A stretch of 64,000 nucleotides of DNA from Ridgeia piscesae (lineage: Eukaryota > Annelida > Polychaeta > Sabellida > Siboglinidae): the NCBI GenBank assembly GCA_025642075.2, contig JAODUO010000037.1, positions 632,001 through 696,000 on the forward strand. The letters run 5' to 3'. The notes below the pieces were generated by a model, which saw only the letters and a program-made list of their open reading frames with translations, did no database searches and had not been told where the DNA came from. Both the position numbers and the translations under genes were made by a program. Shown one piece after another: positions 13,001 to 25,900 of this stretch; the first letter of the stretch is position 1, and each line of letters begins with the position of its first letter.

Positions 13001-13125
13001 AGACTGTGAAAGGAGGCAGTAAGGCTGCCAGGGCTGTCAGGAAGCTCAAGTTTGTGAGTGCTGGCTCAAAGAAACGTAAGGCAAAGTCACCAGCTGTGGT
13101 GCTCTATCTTAGAACGGTCAAGTGA
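10064..13125 (+). CDS. TGF-beta family prodomain protein lacking the growth-factor domain
   Basis: Three exons, 10064-10574, 11240-11624 and 12894-13125, join in phase to give about 375 residues. The ATG at 10064 opens a clear signal peptide (MFLPCVLIHLVIVGISAVSV), so the product should be secreted. Exon 1 is otherwise low in recognisable structure and ends with a furin-like RKRRS site around residue 153. Exons 2 and 3 carry the TGF-beta propeptide signature: a beta strand then ADLRLY, LIDSR, WVSFNVTAAVKDWL and GLEVW, as in BMP/Nodal-type prodomains. Normal family members continue into a dibasic site and a 7-cysteine knot domain of about 110 residues. Here TGA at 13123 ends the protein right after the last prodomain strand (AVVLYLRTVK). 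No cystine-knot exon was seen before the next gene at 16920. A run of arginines (around 11508-11541) lies inside the prodomain. A missed downstream exon remains possible, because AACGgtcaag at 13113-13122 could be a weak donor. Confidence 0.8.
10748..11040. repeat. Long imperfect palindrome (foldback element)
   Basis: Two arms of roughly 140 bases, about 10748-10890 and 10895-11038, are reverse complements with modest divergence. Complementarity starts at the centre (cagggg/cccctg around 10892), runs through the gttgttgttctcct/aggagaacaacaac block, and ends in the outer ccaatattgg blocks. It lies in intron 1 of the prodomain gene. It is probably a hairpin MITE; transcribed as intron it could fold into a long double-stranded stem. 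Confidence 0.85.
11862..12196 (+). mobile_element. tRNA-derived SINE
   Basis: The head resembles a tRNA, with an A box around 11876-11889 (tggctcaggggtag) and a perfect B box at 11914-11924 (ggttcgaatcc). A non-tRNA body follows and ends in the segment 'cgctatataagaacttgcc' near 12171, a tail of the type many SINEs share with partner LINEs. It sits in intron 2 of the prodomain gene in the same orientation. A functional tRNA is excluded because the acceptor and anticodon arms do not pair. Confidence 0.8.
12423..12531 (+). repeat. (GCTACT)n microsatellite, about 18 units
   Basis: This is a nearly perfect hexanucleotide array of about 108 bases in intron 2 of the prodomain gene. It creates a spurious alternating Ala-Thr reading frame (12220-12627), which is not a gene. 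Confidence 0.95.
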
Positions 13126-14027
13126 CTTCACTGCATGCATAATGGAATCAGTCATGCCATGTGTAATGGGATTTGCCTGGTTGCAGTGCAGTAAACACCC
13201 AATTTTACCTCTACAATACATCCTGCCTAGTATTTTGTCATGTAACTTGATGGTCTGTTATTGTATCCAAATAGCTGTGGTGATTAGTGACATGGGGATT
13301 ACTGTTAATTCCAATTGTGAAACAAGCCACTTCAGATGTTGGTTTGTGGATGTATACTCTCAGTCTGTGAACCATTGTAGGTGCTATATTTGTGTTTGAT
13401 ATGTAGAAGTGTTTGCAAAAAATTCTTTGTCTTCCTAGTCACCATTTTAATGACAGGTAATTATAGACCCCAATAATTAATTAACCAAACACCAAGTTAA
13501 CCATGTGAATATAAATTTGCCTCTGGGTGCTGTTGTGAAGGTGCAGAATTGAACTTTTAAATGTGGTTGTGTTAGACATTGCATAGTCATTATATTGTTA
13601 CATGTTGAAATTTAAAGTTTCCCCTTACAACTGCCTAGACAATCAGACCACAGTACATAAATGCATCTTGCATGTTATAAATTATCTCACTGATTCTTGG
13701 AGCAATTCTGCTCTTGAAATGAAATAGAAATATGATAATATTGCTTTGATCTCAACATATCTATGTTTTAGAACTATGTATTATTACTTAACAATCTGTT
13801 CAGTGTTTTCTTGTTAGCGTCACTGTGTGCTTGTATATTTTCAAGTCATTTATGTACTATACCTACTGTAATCCATTAGAAGTAGAAACAAATTGTTCAC
13901 TATATCTTAACTACAGACTGTAACTGTGTTTTTGCACAAAAAAACTGTTGTGAATGCCAATTGCCAACTGGGCTGTGCATGTTTAAACACACTGTATGAA
14001 GCTAAAGTGACTCGACTGTTTTATGAA

Positions 14028-14033
14028 AATAAA
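14028..14033 (+). terminator. Candidate polyadenylation signal AATAAA
   Basis: A canonical hexamer about 900 bases past the stop of the prodomain gene, with a second AATAAA a few bases on. It supports the idea that the transcript ends here, without a growth-factor exon. Confidence 0.45.
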
Positions 14034-14544
14034 GGATGAAAATAAATGTTGTATTTTATGACATTAAATACAAGCGAGAATGTTAAGTTTATTGTGAATG
14101 TAAATCAATGTTCATATTTAGATATATTTTTTATAAGTTTATCTATTTATATTTATTAATATACATTTATTATATTTCATGTGCAGTGCATCGATCGATT
14201 TTTTAAATATTATTATAAATGTAAAATGGTTTGTATGATGGCTAGTAAAATATGTACTGTACTTCACTTTGTAATGATTAATTTGCAGCCATTCTGGGGA
14301 GGCAAAGTTTGCCTATACCATCATTACTGTCGATGTGCCGACTTCAAGGGTTGTTTGTCATTGTTTTGCTGAGGTGCTCTAGATCAAGGGTATGTGTGTT
14401 CTACCTAGAACAAGAGTCAATGTTATACAAAAGTTCCCAAGACAAGTGTACCTTTGAGGAACTCTCCCTAGAACAAGACAAGGTTTTTATACCGCAGCAT
14501 TCAGGGTTACCTACTGCATAATGCATTTGAGAGACAGTTTGTAT

Positions 14545-14800
14545 AGTTGTCAGCACATCCACCTGGCAAGCCAGCAGCCAATGGTTCAATACTCGGTCAT
14601 GGCAGACATGGTATGTTTGGTGCTAAAACCTGGCTCTCAACAATGAAGACTGTATCCCTACTGAAGTTGATAATCACTTTAATGTTGGTCTTATCTCAAT
14701 TTGGGACATTAAAGATCCACTGAGGACAACAAGCACCCTGGCAGTGACCACCCTCAGTGTAAGCACAGAAAGGGCAGCTTGGCATAGATGTTCTGAAACA
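14545..14800 (+). mobile_element. Decayed SINE fragment
   Basis: A B-box-like word (ggttcaatact, 14583) is followed by a body containing 'caatgaagactgtatccct' and 'gaagttgataatcac'. The same phrases recur in a second fragment at 20795-20905, showing that this is an interspersed repeat. The A box is weak, so tRNA ancestry is an inference. Confidence 0.5.
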
Positions 14801-14999
14801 GACTGACTAGTTCAATGAGATCTCATAAGATCATAACATTGTGACCACAATATATACAGTCCAGTCCTACCGAATGCTGGAAACAACTATTGGCAACTAC
14901 TTGGGATAATTTTTGTGATAAATTATTAAAAAATTATTATTGTAACGTGTCCCTAAACCAATAGTTTACGTTTGATATTATCAAGGGTACATGACCTTC

Positions 15000-15260
15000 A
15001 GCTACAAGTAGGGCCTAAGTGTAGTCGGGGCGACTAGATATAGAAGCTGGGGCACTCCCCACCCCGATGGGGCCAAACATGCACAGATCTTGCTCAATCT
15101 CATCTTGTCTGGTATAAGTTTTGATCCAAGCCATGCAAGGGTGCTGTGTGTTGATGAGCCCCAGCTTGGATATATTAGCTCTGGCGTAGTGCACCTCCAG
15201 GCCGGGAGCACGGCAGTAATCGATGGTCATGAAACAATACTTGAATACAGCAAAGGTATT
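15000..15260. other. GC-richer island, open on both strands, unidentified
   Basis: This stretch is clearly richer in G and C than its surroundings. It is open on the minus strand (15015-15272) and on the plus strand (15090-15335). I do not recognise either translation or any structural RNA. It may be a lone exon, a gene fragment carried by a repeat, or a conserved non-coding element. Confidence 0.3.
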
Positions 15261-15559
15261 GGTTATCTCCATTATATTATTATTATCTGGCTAGCTTTTC
15301 AATGTACAATTTGCTCAGTTTCTATATTTTACTGAGAGGTATAAACATGTATCAGTAATTCTAATTAAAGTAATAACTGCATTCATCTTTGGAACTCCAC
15401 ACAGCCCCTAACATTGGAGTTGTGCAGTGCGGTGTGCAATGCTAAGGGTGCATGAACATGAAAGTGAATTTAGAAGAGGAATAATAAAAATTGAAATGTA
15501 CAAATAACTGTGTAAACAAATGGGTATGTAGTAATTTATGCAGATTAAAAACAGTCTCT

Positions 15560-16020
15560 CTGTATCTAATTTTAAACTAGTCTGGTGAGGTGGGCTGGAG
15601 CAACAAAGTGGGTGGTACTGGGGGTTTGTTGGAATGGGTGTAGTATTGGTATGCTTATGATTTCTTGGAGGGGGGGTATGTTCCAGGTTCTTATGACTCT
15701 CGGGTAGAAAGAGTATGTGTATGCATTGATGCTTGCATGGATTTGTATGTACTTGCTGGGATTGCTGTTTCGTGTATGGGAGCTTGACATAAGGTATGTG
15801 TTGTGGTAACGTAATATTTTTAGGTTTTGTTTTATTTTGTTAAATAATGACTTGGTGTTTTTTTTAATCGTCGTGTTTCAAGTGTGTCCCAACCAAGTTT
15901 GTTTATTAATCCTGTTCCACTTGTTTTGCGGCAGTGGTCATTTAATGTAAATCTGGCTGCGCTTCTCTGGATTTGTTCAAGATCAAAGGAAAAGCACAAA
16001 GACAAAGTCAAAGGCATCAC
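15560..16020 (-). mobile_element. 3' coding fragment of a CR1/L2-like LINE
   Basis: The minus strand reads the end of a reverse transcriptase. LEQIQRSAARF and INKLGWDTLETRR (16020-15832) match the conserved C-terminal pattern of these elements, and a second frame gives YSFYPRVIRTWN (15790-15572). One frame change and the lack of upstream domains show a 5'-truncated dead copy. Confidence 0.8.
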
Positions 16021-16319
16021 ATCAATGTCGCGCCAATGATAATGTTATACTCTCTGTGACTGTGACTGTGTGTATGGCTGATTGTTATCGGATCTTTCCT
16101 GTCGCCGATTACAGTCCATATTTCCCATTACTGACCAGTGGTCAAGCAGTTGACCATTATCATCATATATAGTTTGGGAAGTGTGACTTGTGAGCTGGAT
16201 GACTGTTTAAAAAGAAGAAAAGATGCTAGTATGCAACTTAGCGTAACGTGTGCCACCTGGCGGGAGACAGTAATGCCTTGAGACCCCGCCATGTGGTGCC
16301 ACTGTCACCAACCTATTGA

Positions 16320-16363
16320 CCAATCACGATTGCGATTGCAGCCGAACGACATACCGCGCGAAA
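16320..16363 (+). promoter_or_regulatory. CCAAT box and E2F-like site upstream of ANAPC1
   Basis: CCAAT at 16320-16324 (inside attgaccaat) and GCGCGAAA at 16356-16363, the reverse complement of an E2F-type TTTCGCGC site, lie about 560-600 bases before the APC1 start codon in a GC-richer patch. CCAAT plus E2F is a typical cell-cycle promoter pair, so the location is suggestive. Transcription start and function are inferred. Confidence 0.4.
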
Positions 16364-16919
16364 CGATGGGATGATGCGAAAGCATGAATTGACAATTAAT
16401 TTGTTCGTGTTTATGAAAGTGAATTCGGCAGCATGTAATTAAGTATATCGAACTTTTGTGATAGTATTCGCACTCTCAGTTGTGTGGTAATCGCTGCTAC
16501 CACGACGTATCACATTTTATCGCCCACCGTTGAATATTTTGGAAGTGCAGACCCTGCATAGACACCGCACATGTCACATTAACAAGGAAAAATAGAACGA
16601 GTGTTACAAATATTACAACCTAGAAATATATGATAAAACAACTTTTACTTTGGGCGGCTAAAATAATGACTCATTTTAACAACTGAAATGACCAGACACA
16701 GTCGGATAAGTTGTTGCGTGCTAAAACTCCATGATTTATTATGATTTATAATTATATAGTTGTGTATAATATTAGATTCTCACTGTTAAGCTAAAGGCGA
16801 AGATGTTAAGACCCTAATTGAAAGTGCCAGTTGTTAAATAATCTGCGTACGATTGTACACGTGATGGCATTGTGAAGTGCAACAAACATAAGTCCAACCT
16901 GGAGCCGAACGGAGAAGAG

Positions 16920-19900
16920 ATGCTGTCAGCGTCGGACACCCAGGAATTTATCCCATATGGACGGCAGTGTCTGGTGACACATCCTGGCAAGCAGCAAGCC
17001 CGGATGTTCAACAGCAATGTCATCGACCATGGCCTTCCTTTGGTGAAAGCACTGAAGGACATTAGGCTAAATGACAAACCAAAGGTGACTGGCCACACAA
17101 CTACCAACCTAAAATTGGAATTAATTGAATTGATCATATTTTGCATACATGCAACAACCACAATAACATTGAAAAGTGGAGCAGAATGTAGTTTTGTTCA
17201 CTTGTCAAGCTAAATTAAGAGAAAAGATATGTATGTATTTTGAATATAGGCTGGTACACAGGATTAGATCTAGCATCATGGACTTGTTTTTGAGAAGAAA
17301 AAAATCACAAAGGTATACAGCTATAGATAAGACAAAATCTTGAACCTGGCACAATTTTATTTATTATAGTTTTAGGCAGTGAGTGGGATTTTTTAAAAGT
17401 TATTTTCACTTTACTTTATTGTCCTTAAAAAGGATATGCATTTTACAACTCATGATCACATCTAAAATATATGGGATGGTCACATCAATATGACTCATTT
17501 AGCATTCAATATTCTAATGGCCACAGGCACAAAACTCCTGCTATAGCGAGATGTTTTACATTTTATACAACGGTATCTCCTTTGAGACGGAAGTACATGG
17601 AAGAACGTAGAGAGCGGGTGATCAGACTCGGTAGCGACAGCACGAGCTTTCTTCAAAATTGCATGGTCGATTATTTCGGAGAGCTTTGGTGTAGGTAAAC
17701 CAATGATCTTGGCAGAAACATGTGAGATTTTCAGAAGCCTGTTACGGTTTTTCACAGAAAGAGCAGGGTAGTAACAAATGCTGCAGTAGGTTAAGTGAGG
17801 CTCAATTATGCTACGTTAAAGGCGTAGAAGAAGTAGTGGATCAACATAGAAAGCTCGTAGGCAACTGATGAACAAATGAATGTTTGTCAGTGCTAATTTT
17901 GATGACATGACAACATTGTCACCCTTGCTTGCAGGAGTCGTGGCAGCTGTGGAGAAACTCTAATAGCAGCTGTTGTCATGAGGAGCTGTATGTGTCCGGC
18001 CAGACCGTCGTGTGGAGTTGTGGTAATGGAGACGGCAGCGGTCAAGTGGTCAAAACCTTCACCATGGATTCACCAGTGCTTGAGGTCAGTCTACACCGAT
18101 TGTCTGCAACATAAATTTGCATGTGGTGTGGGGAAAGTGGGATGTTGAATTTGGCTGTATTGAGGATAAAGTCAAAAATTCTTGATTTGGGTTTGAAACA
18201 AAGGCTTTATGCAGGACCAAATTATTGCCAGTCACACATGTTTTGGTGGACACATTGATGTTAACTGTTAAGCCAGTTTACAAACTTTCAATGAATCTGA
18301 TGACCTAAAATGGACTATAAACACACCTGACACCATTTACACTCACTTTTGAGACGGTTTTTCCCCGTCCAAATGACGGGTGGACGGGGCTCTGCATAAA
18401 GCTATGTTTAGAACAGAGTATTAATGTGCATGTTTTATACCATGCGATGCCTGATTATATCAGGTAGCATTATGTAGTTAAAAAATCTATTACAGTTTAT
18501 ACTGTCTATACAATTGCTTTCATCTAGCCATTGTTTCGGTGACATGATGCACCTGACCATTGATGATTGCAGGTGATGTGGTGCACCTTCCTGCTGCCGG
18601 TTGACGAAGGAAACAATGGTGATGCATCTCAGACAGGTCTGTTGGTGCATTGAATGACGTGCACACAGAATGATGCATTGCATAGTGCAAGTCTCGCATG
18701 ATGACTTGCATGCTCAGTTGGAAAGTTAAAACAAATTAACTATGTTCTTGGTTGTTATGTTTTATATGAGTGTTAATACTAGCAAAAAGTAATACTAGCA
18801 AACTATAAGTAAAAGACAGTGGAACCTCAGTATGTGGCCATCTTGGTAATGCAGCCACCTTGCAATTTAGGTCAACCTAAGATAATCCAGAATTAGTTCA
18901 GTAACATAAATAATTATGGTTTTGCTATTACAGTCACCTCATTATTCAGGTTGCTTCTGCCCAGTACCGGGGGTGACCTGAGTAGTGACATTCTACTGTA
19001 TTTGTAAATGGTGTTTGCTATGACATCAATTTGAAACTGTTGATTGTGTTGTTATATAAAATTTTCCTGTTGATTGGCAGGACTCAAGTTATAACTATTG
19101 ACAGTCTCAGAAAGTGTGATGTTATAAACAATTGATTTACTATGCAAATACTGAAACTGGTAGGAACACGAAGTAAACGAGAAAAGTGCTACTTATCAAG
19201 TGTCTCACACACATGCATGACAGCACAGTTATAGTGAGATATTTTATTGTGTCCCTCTTTCCAGGTATGGTGACGGCACAGGTTGAATCTGGCATCTGCA
19301 TGGTAGAGGAGAGCTGCATCAGTATATTCACAACTGATGGCAAGGACTACATCACTTCACTGCCCTTCCAGGTCAGTGCTCTTCCCATGTCAGTCACATT
19401 ACTGTGTGGCACTCTACTACATAGTCCTCGTGTAACCAAGCACAACACTTGTGAGTAGTGAACATACACATTAAAACACAGTAGAGTCAGTAGGCAGTAT
19501 TATATTGATGCTGGTGCCGCATTGATGATACTTTTTAGATAAACAGTTCATTGTACTTTTAGTCACAAGTTTCTCTTGCTGACTATCAGCTTTCATTTTT
19601 GATTACTACTGTAAATCCTGTATTTAAAGCTGCACCCCAACTTTTGAGATTCATTGTAATGCATTTATAACTACGACACAGTATGTATTTTGTGATGTTT
19701 TATATTTAGGTCATGTACAGCGATAATGTAGACCTGTAACCTATGCCATAGTCATGAAGACAACGCTGGTATTCAGTCCTGTGGCCTGCTGTTCCGACGT
19801 CAAGTGTTTATTTGAAAGTTGATAAATGTAATAACTGGTCGGCTGCAACTGTGAGAACAGATGCAGTTTGACCTATTTCATACATAGTTACGGATGTCTA

Positions 19901-22900
19901 CAAGGGTTGGTTAACTGGACCACCTGCTTAAGATACCAGGCACTTGGGATTATAACACATTCTGGTAGCAGGGCAATTAACTCAGATGAGCACTTGAAAT
20001 GGGGTTGCTTTCATAATGAGAGGAAGAAGTAAAGGTGCAGGACGTCCCGTCACTTGCAAAGCAACTCGACAGAAGATTGATAGCATGGCTGAAAGAATCG
20101 CGGACTGAGGGGCATGCCGTCAATGGGAAAGCACTACAACTCGATGCACAACACATAGACAAGACTGCAACATTTAAGGCTTCGAGCGGCTGGTTGGTGA
20201 GCTTCAAGGCATGCCACGAACTCCACCAGACAAGAGTCTTCATTTGGGCAGAAGCAGCCCAAGGACGCCGACCAGAAACTGGACAGTTTCCATGCATTTG
20301 TGTTGAGTGCACGCCACTCACAAAACTACCAACTGAGTGACATTTACAACATGGACGGTAGGCCAATGAAGTTTTATATGCCAGACAATTGGACACTTCA
20401 CTCTGCTGGGAAGAAGACCATCATGATTCGCACCAGCGGGGCCTGACTGTCGCAGTGGATGGACGAAAGCTACAACCATTGGTCAACTTCAAGGGTGTAC
20501 ATGACCCAAAAGTGAACATCCATGGCTGCTGAGTAACAATCCTATGAAAGGGCTACATCAATGAAATGGGTATGCATACAGTTGTATTTATTACACCGGT
20601 AATATTACATTATTTATTCTGGTCATGCCAAAAGAATAGCTTGTCAGTTTCAAAAGAATGATGCTATGTTTTTTGCCAATTATTTAGTAAAAACAGACTG
20701 GGCCAACATAGACAAGCTACATTGGCAATAATGCCACTGCTGTCTGTTTAACTGCAATACTCTTTGATGTCCAACCAACCAACGTAGGCACTCATTTCAG
20801 CGACCCTGGTTCAAGTGTTATGCAATGGTGAAAAGTAACATTTTATGAGAATGGTGAAGACTGAAGTCGATAATTATATTGTGATTTCCGGAAATCGTGT
20901 CTTGGTCCTTAGAATTAGTGCATGGTTTGAGCAGACATTTTAATTGCATATTCTCATGTGTCGAGACCTGACTCATACAGTTACATGTGATCTAACAGGC
21001 TGCATCGATTGGATACTCTCCACCTTCCCGCGAGGCAACGATGGGAGACGAGTGTGGGGCAGCAGCCAGGGGCCATCCTGACGGCTGCTGTATAACAGGA
21101 GCTGCACCCTAGTGACTTTGATGTCACGGTCATTTCCGGAGGACTGGCGCCAGTCGTGCAGCCGCTTGACGACAACATCAGTCGACCTGTTCAAGATGTG
21201 GATGCATCACATGTGAGAAGACTGGATGGTCCACGGCAAACCATCACTAACTCCCACTGGCCACCGTCCTGCGCCGTCCAAGGAACTCCTTGTGCAGTAG
21301 CCTGTGAAGGTGTGGGATGTGATTCCCTGTGCTACGGTGGAGCATAGCTTCAACAAGTGTGGCATAGCAAATAACGTCGACGGCGTGGAGGACGATGTCT
21401 TGTTTTTTGACGATGTGTGCCCAGGAAAATCAGCCGATGTAAGTGATTCTGACAACTCAGACGCTGACTCGGAGGACGCGTGTCTTGTGGGATGACGCTG
21501 CTGTGCCAGTGCCCGCTCCCCAGTCTCCGTCTCTAACCTAAGAAAAGGACAGTGAATGTTGATATTTGCTCAGTGCTGTGAGTGTAATGTAGATATGTTG
21601 ATTGTTGTTATTAAAATGTTTTGCTTACTTCGTTGTTTTTCATTTCTAATAAGCTGTTATTTATCTCAATAATTTCCATCATTACTGACAACACAATTCA
21701 ACAAAACATAACATTTTCGACAAATTACTGTATTTAAAGCTGCACCCCAACTTTGGCGTTTTCGTCATTATTTCGGCTACACACTACTGTAATTGTAGCC
21801 ACGACTATAAAAAAGGATTTACAATACACCTAAGATACTTATTGTTGCATCTTTGCCAATATAATTGAGTTTGAAGTCTATTTAGCACCACTAATAAATG
21901 ATCTGCCGCTTGTCTGTAGTTACGTAGTTCTGATTCTGAATGATCACATTGTCACCACTAGGATGCTTTTCTCAAGTTGTAAATGTTTTATTCTGTGCAG
22001 ACTTCTGTCAAATGAATGTGAGATGATTTGGTTGATGTACTAAATCCATCCAACTCTCCACTACTTGGCATAGGGTTGCATGTCTGTGACACTTATGTGT
22101 GTGCCCATCCCTTACAATTTCTACTTATGTCTATTAAGACATTAATATGTCTAGACTCCGCTCTTGTTTGCTGCACGTCAACCATGAATTATACGGCAAA
22201 TGTTTTAGTTTTAAGCAGTTGTACAGTTGGGCAGATTTTAACAGACAGGACATGCTGTTGTGCCTTACCTGTTCATAGACAAGAACTTGTCCATTGTCTA
22301 TAGATATCAAAGACATGGCCAATAAGCAATGGTTTGCTGTTTGAACGAGCTGTCACGTCTGAAACTGTCGACTTGTCAAAGACGCCAAATAAAAAGTAAG
22401 ATTGAATTATTGAACTAAACAAAATAATTTTGTTTGATCGAAACCAAACTTGATGTTTTGAGTGGCAAAAAGGTATTGTTTGTTACAATGTTTTCAATTG
22501 ATAAATTTGTTATATTTTGTGACATTATCAGATGTAATGCGTATAATCTGTGCAATTTGTCTTGAAAACATGATTTTGTAAAGCAAATAATAGAAATGTG
22601 TATTTTGCGGTTGATGCCATAGTCTGTTTATGTCACTACGAACAGTTGTGATTATTACATTTCATATGTAGAAAACTTGACATATTGGTTGTTACTAATA
22701 TTTATAAAGTATTTGTTAATATTGTGTTATGACAAATTGACAATTGGTATGTTTTGTACAGAGACCAGCGGCGTCTGCCTGTGTTGTTCAGCATGCTCCA
22801 CCCACTCGATGAAGTGTCCTCTGTCATCTGTAGGACTGGCGGTGAGTCACTCCCATTTATTTTCAAGCACCCATGGTATACATAAATGGACAGCATACAG

Positions 22901-25900
22901 CAGAATTTCACAATGTATCCCTGGTGATGTTTTATTTATATACACGGTGTGTGAGTGCGTGTGTGTTTATTAATGGGTTTAAAAGAAGTTTAATTGTGAC
23001 CAGCACTGTCCCCAAGACTGGCATTTTGAAGAACTTTGAATAATTTATATGAATTTGCAATATACAACTCTAGACAAACCAGACAATGTATTATTTCGTA
23101 GAATGCCAGTTCAATTTCTAAATTTTTTGTCTTTGTATTTATTACATTTGTGGAATCGCACTATTAAGAATAAGATCACCGTTGGAACTAAGTATATGTG
23201 ATCTGAATAGAGAGAAAACTTTAGTAATGTCGTCATCTTTTCTACATATGGAATTAATTTGGGACAGTGTTTGGGTTGGCTTAATTGCAAGGTGACCTTA
23301 ATTATGAGGGGCCTTAATTGTGAGGTGGCTGCATTTCTGACCTTGTTTCCACAAAATGAGATCCAGCTTATACACAATCATGACAGCAAAAGCAATATTT
23401 TGTTTCATATTTTTATATTATAATACATTACTAATGACAACATTAACACCAAACTGTATCTTAGTATTTGTTGAAATAATTAAACACAAAATGTGGTTTT
23501 CCTGTTGTGTGTCAGGTAACACGAGTTCATCAAAGTTGTCGTTTGTGACGGAGACGTCACAGGAGATTGTGTTCAGCAGCGAGAGTCCGTCACTGGTGAT
23601 GACGTATGACCGCATCCTGAGTGCTCACGCCGTGTGGGCCGTCCGACAAACCAAACCAGAGGTGAGCCCTCTAGGTGGACTTACTAGAAGCAGCAGGAGT
23701 GTAGGGTGGCAGGACAGTGAATGTGGTCAATGATGTGTATTCATTGTATCACTAGGGTTGTGGCATCTAACCAGTGTATCAATATAATTATACACAGCCA
23801 ACAGTGTGACGTTTTCATATACGACAGCTGTATGAAGGGGACAACCTAAAAGAATTACAAAGATTGTAGAAAATGTTACACATACAACATGAGTGTGTTA
23901 GATGTAACAATGTATGTGGCATTTTAATCCAACATGTTGTAATCAGTGTATGCTTACATTATCTATAGATTTGTACTGGCGATGGTTTATAAGATTTATA
24001 GTGTAAAATAATGGTATTGGTTCAGGGATAATACTTAAATAAATACTATAAATGTGTTATCCCATTTCAAGTATACTACTGTTCAAATGTACTTTACATG
24101 TTATTTATTAATGGAGTTGTGCTTTCTAGTAACTGAACTTCATACTATTTGTTGTTAGAAAAATATCTGATTGATTGTTCGAGTGATTGATCGAGTGATT
24201 GATCGAGTGATTGATCGAGTGATTGATCGAGTGATTGAGTGAATTGTAATTTTAAATGACACATCTATGTGTGAGTTACTCTGTGATGTTTCTTCCCAGG
24301 AGGTGTACTCAGTGTACAGTAACAACTCTACGAGGCGTGGGTCTGCAGCCTTTCACGAAGGAACGACCACAACCAGCAGCAACACTGCTAGCGCCCTCTC
24401 TAGGCTCACACTGTCGAGTCAATCACAAAGCATCTCCCCATTCCGCAGCTATGGAAGCCGGATAAATTCACCATCGTTCGTCAGTCAGTCACGTCTCAAT
24501 AGTCCGTCTCTCTCGCACAGTTTTCTCCCTCATAGGTTTGTGTAGACTTAATTTGTAAGTCATAGTTTCATCTGTAGTTTATTGCTAGGGTGACATGTTG
24601 TGTTCTCACCAATGTCATGCAGCTGTTTGTTAGTAGATGTAGTGTATAAAAATGACCGTTTGGTAAAACTGATCAATGTTTGTTGTAACAGTTTTCAGTT
24701 TTGTTAGCCTCATAATCATAACACATTGTCTAGCACTTAGAATTCCTTTAATCAACACTATAGTATTACACCACCAAAATAATATTGTTAAACGTTTGCC
24801 TGCACTAAATATTTTGTCTGGCAAACTGGACATTTTGTTTGACCACACAACAGCAAGATCAGTGCTAAATTCAATTTGAATCAATGATAGACAATTAATC
24901 TTATTCAGTGTTTGTTTTGAGCGCTGTTACCATGTTACCAACATAATCTATGATGTTCTACAACACTGGCATGACATTGATGAAATAATGACAAATTCAC
25001 AAAGTAAAATAAGACTACTATATTTTAGAGTAATTAAACACTACATCTTATAACACATTTCAGTCGCTCTGAATCACCCCTCATCTCTGGGAGTCTGCAT
25101 CGCTTCCACACCCCCTCCCCTCAAGCCAAGTCATCCCCAGGGCGGTTCGTACGCACCCCAATTTCAGCCAACATGTCATCTGCTGAACAAAGCATCTCGG
25201 CTGATATGATGGAATCCCTCATCCCTGACATCTGTATCGACCACCTGTGGACAGAGACAGGAAACGTTCCAAGGTACATCTTGTGTTATGTCATCGTACA
25301 TCAGCGGCAGATAGTGTTTTCTGATTAATTTTGTTTCGATGATTGATTGACTGATTCATACTTTCATTCATATAATTTATTATAATTCCTGTGTCATGAC
25401 GATTGCAATTGTTTAAAAAAGTTGAATGAAAAATGTATAATTACTAAATGAAAAATGCTAGTGATGTTCAAAACTATGATAATTATGGCATACAATGACA
25501 AAACTAATTACAGAATAACTGACCCATGTCGTTTCTATGTTCCCCCAGAGACCGATCAGCAGGCAAGGCTTCGAAGGCGTTCCTCACCAAGGACCTGTGT
25601 GGCCAGCAGTATCTCTGTTACGTCGTGCCGTACAGACATCACGTCAGGTCTGGAAGACACTCACTACATCTCGAAACATGTTCATTGTTTATTTATGTTT
25701 CCTTTTGTAAAAACATTGTTTAGTATATTATGAAATACAACATAATTATTAATACAAGTTATGGTGCTCTCAGAAGCTTGGTGATTTAATGCTCTTGCAA
25801 GCTTGGTGATTCTACCTGCTACTGCACTTGTGTTGTACCGAGGATGAAACAGGCACTTTATCTTAACCTTTATCCAAATGGCATAAGAAGGTAAAGCAAA

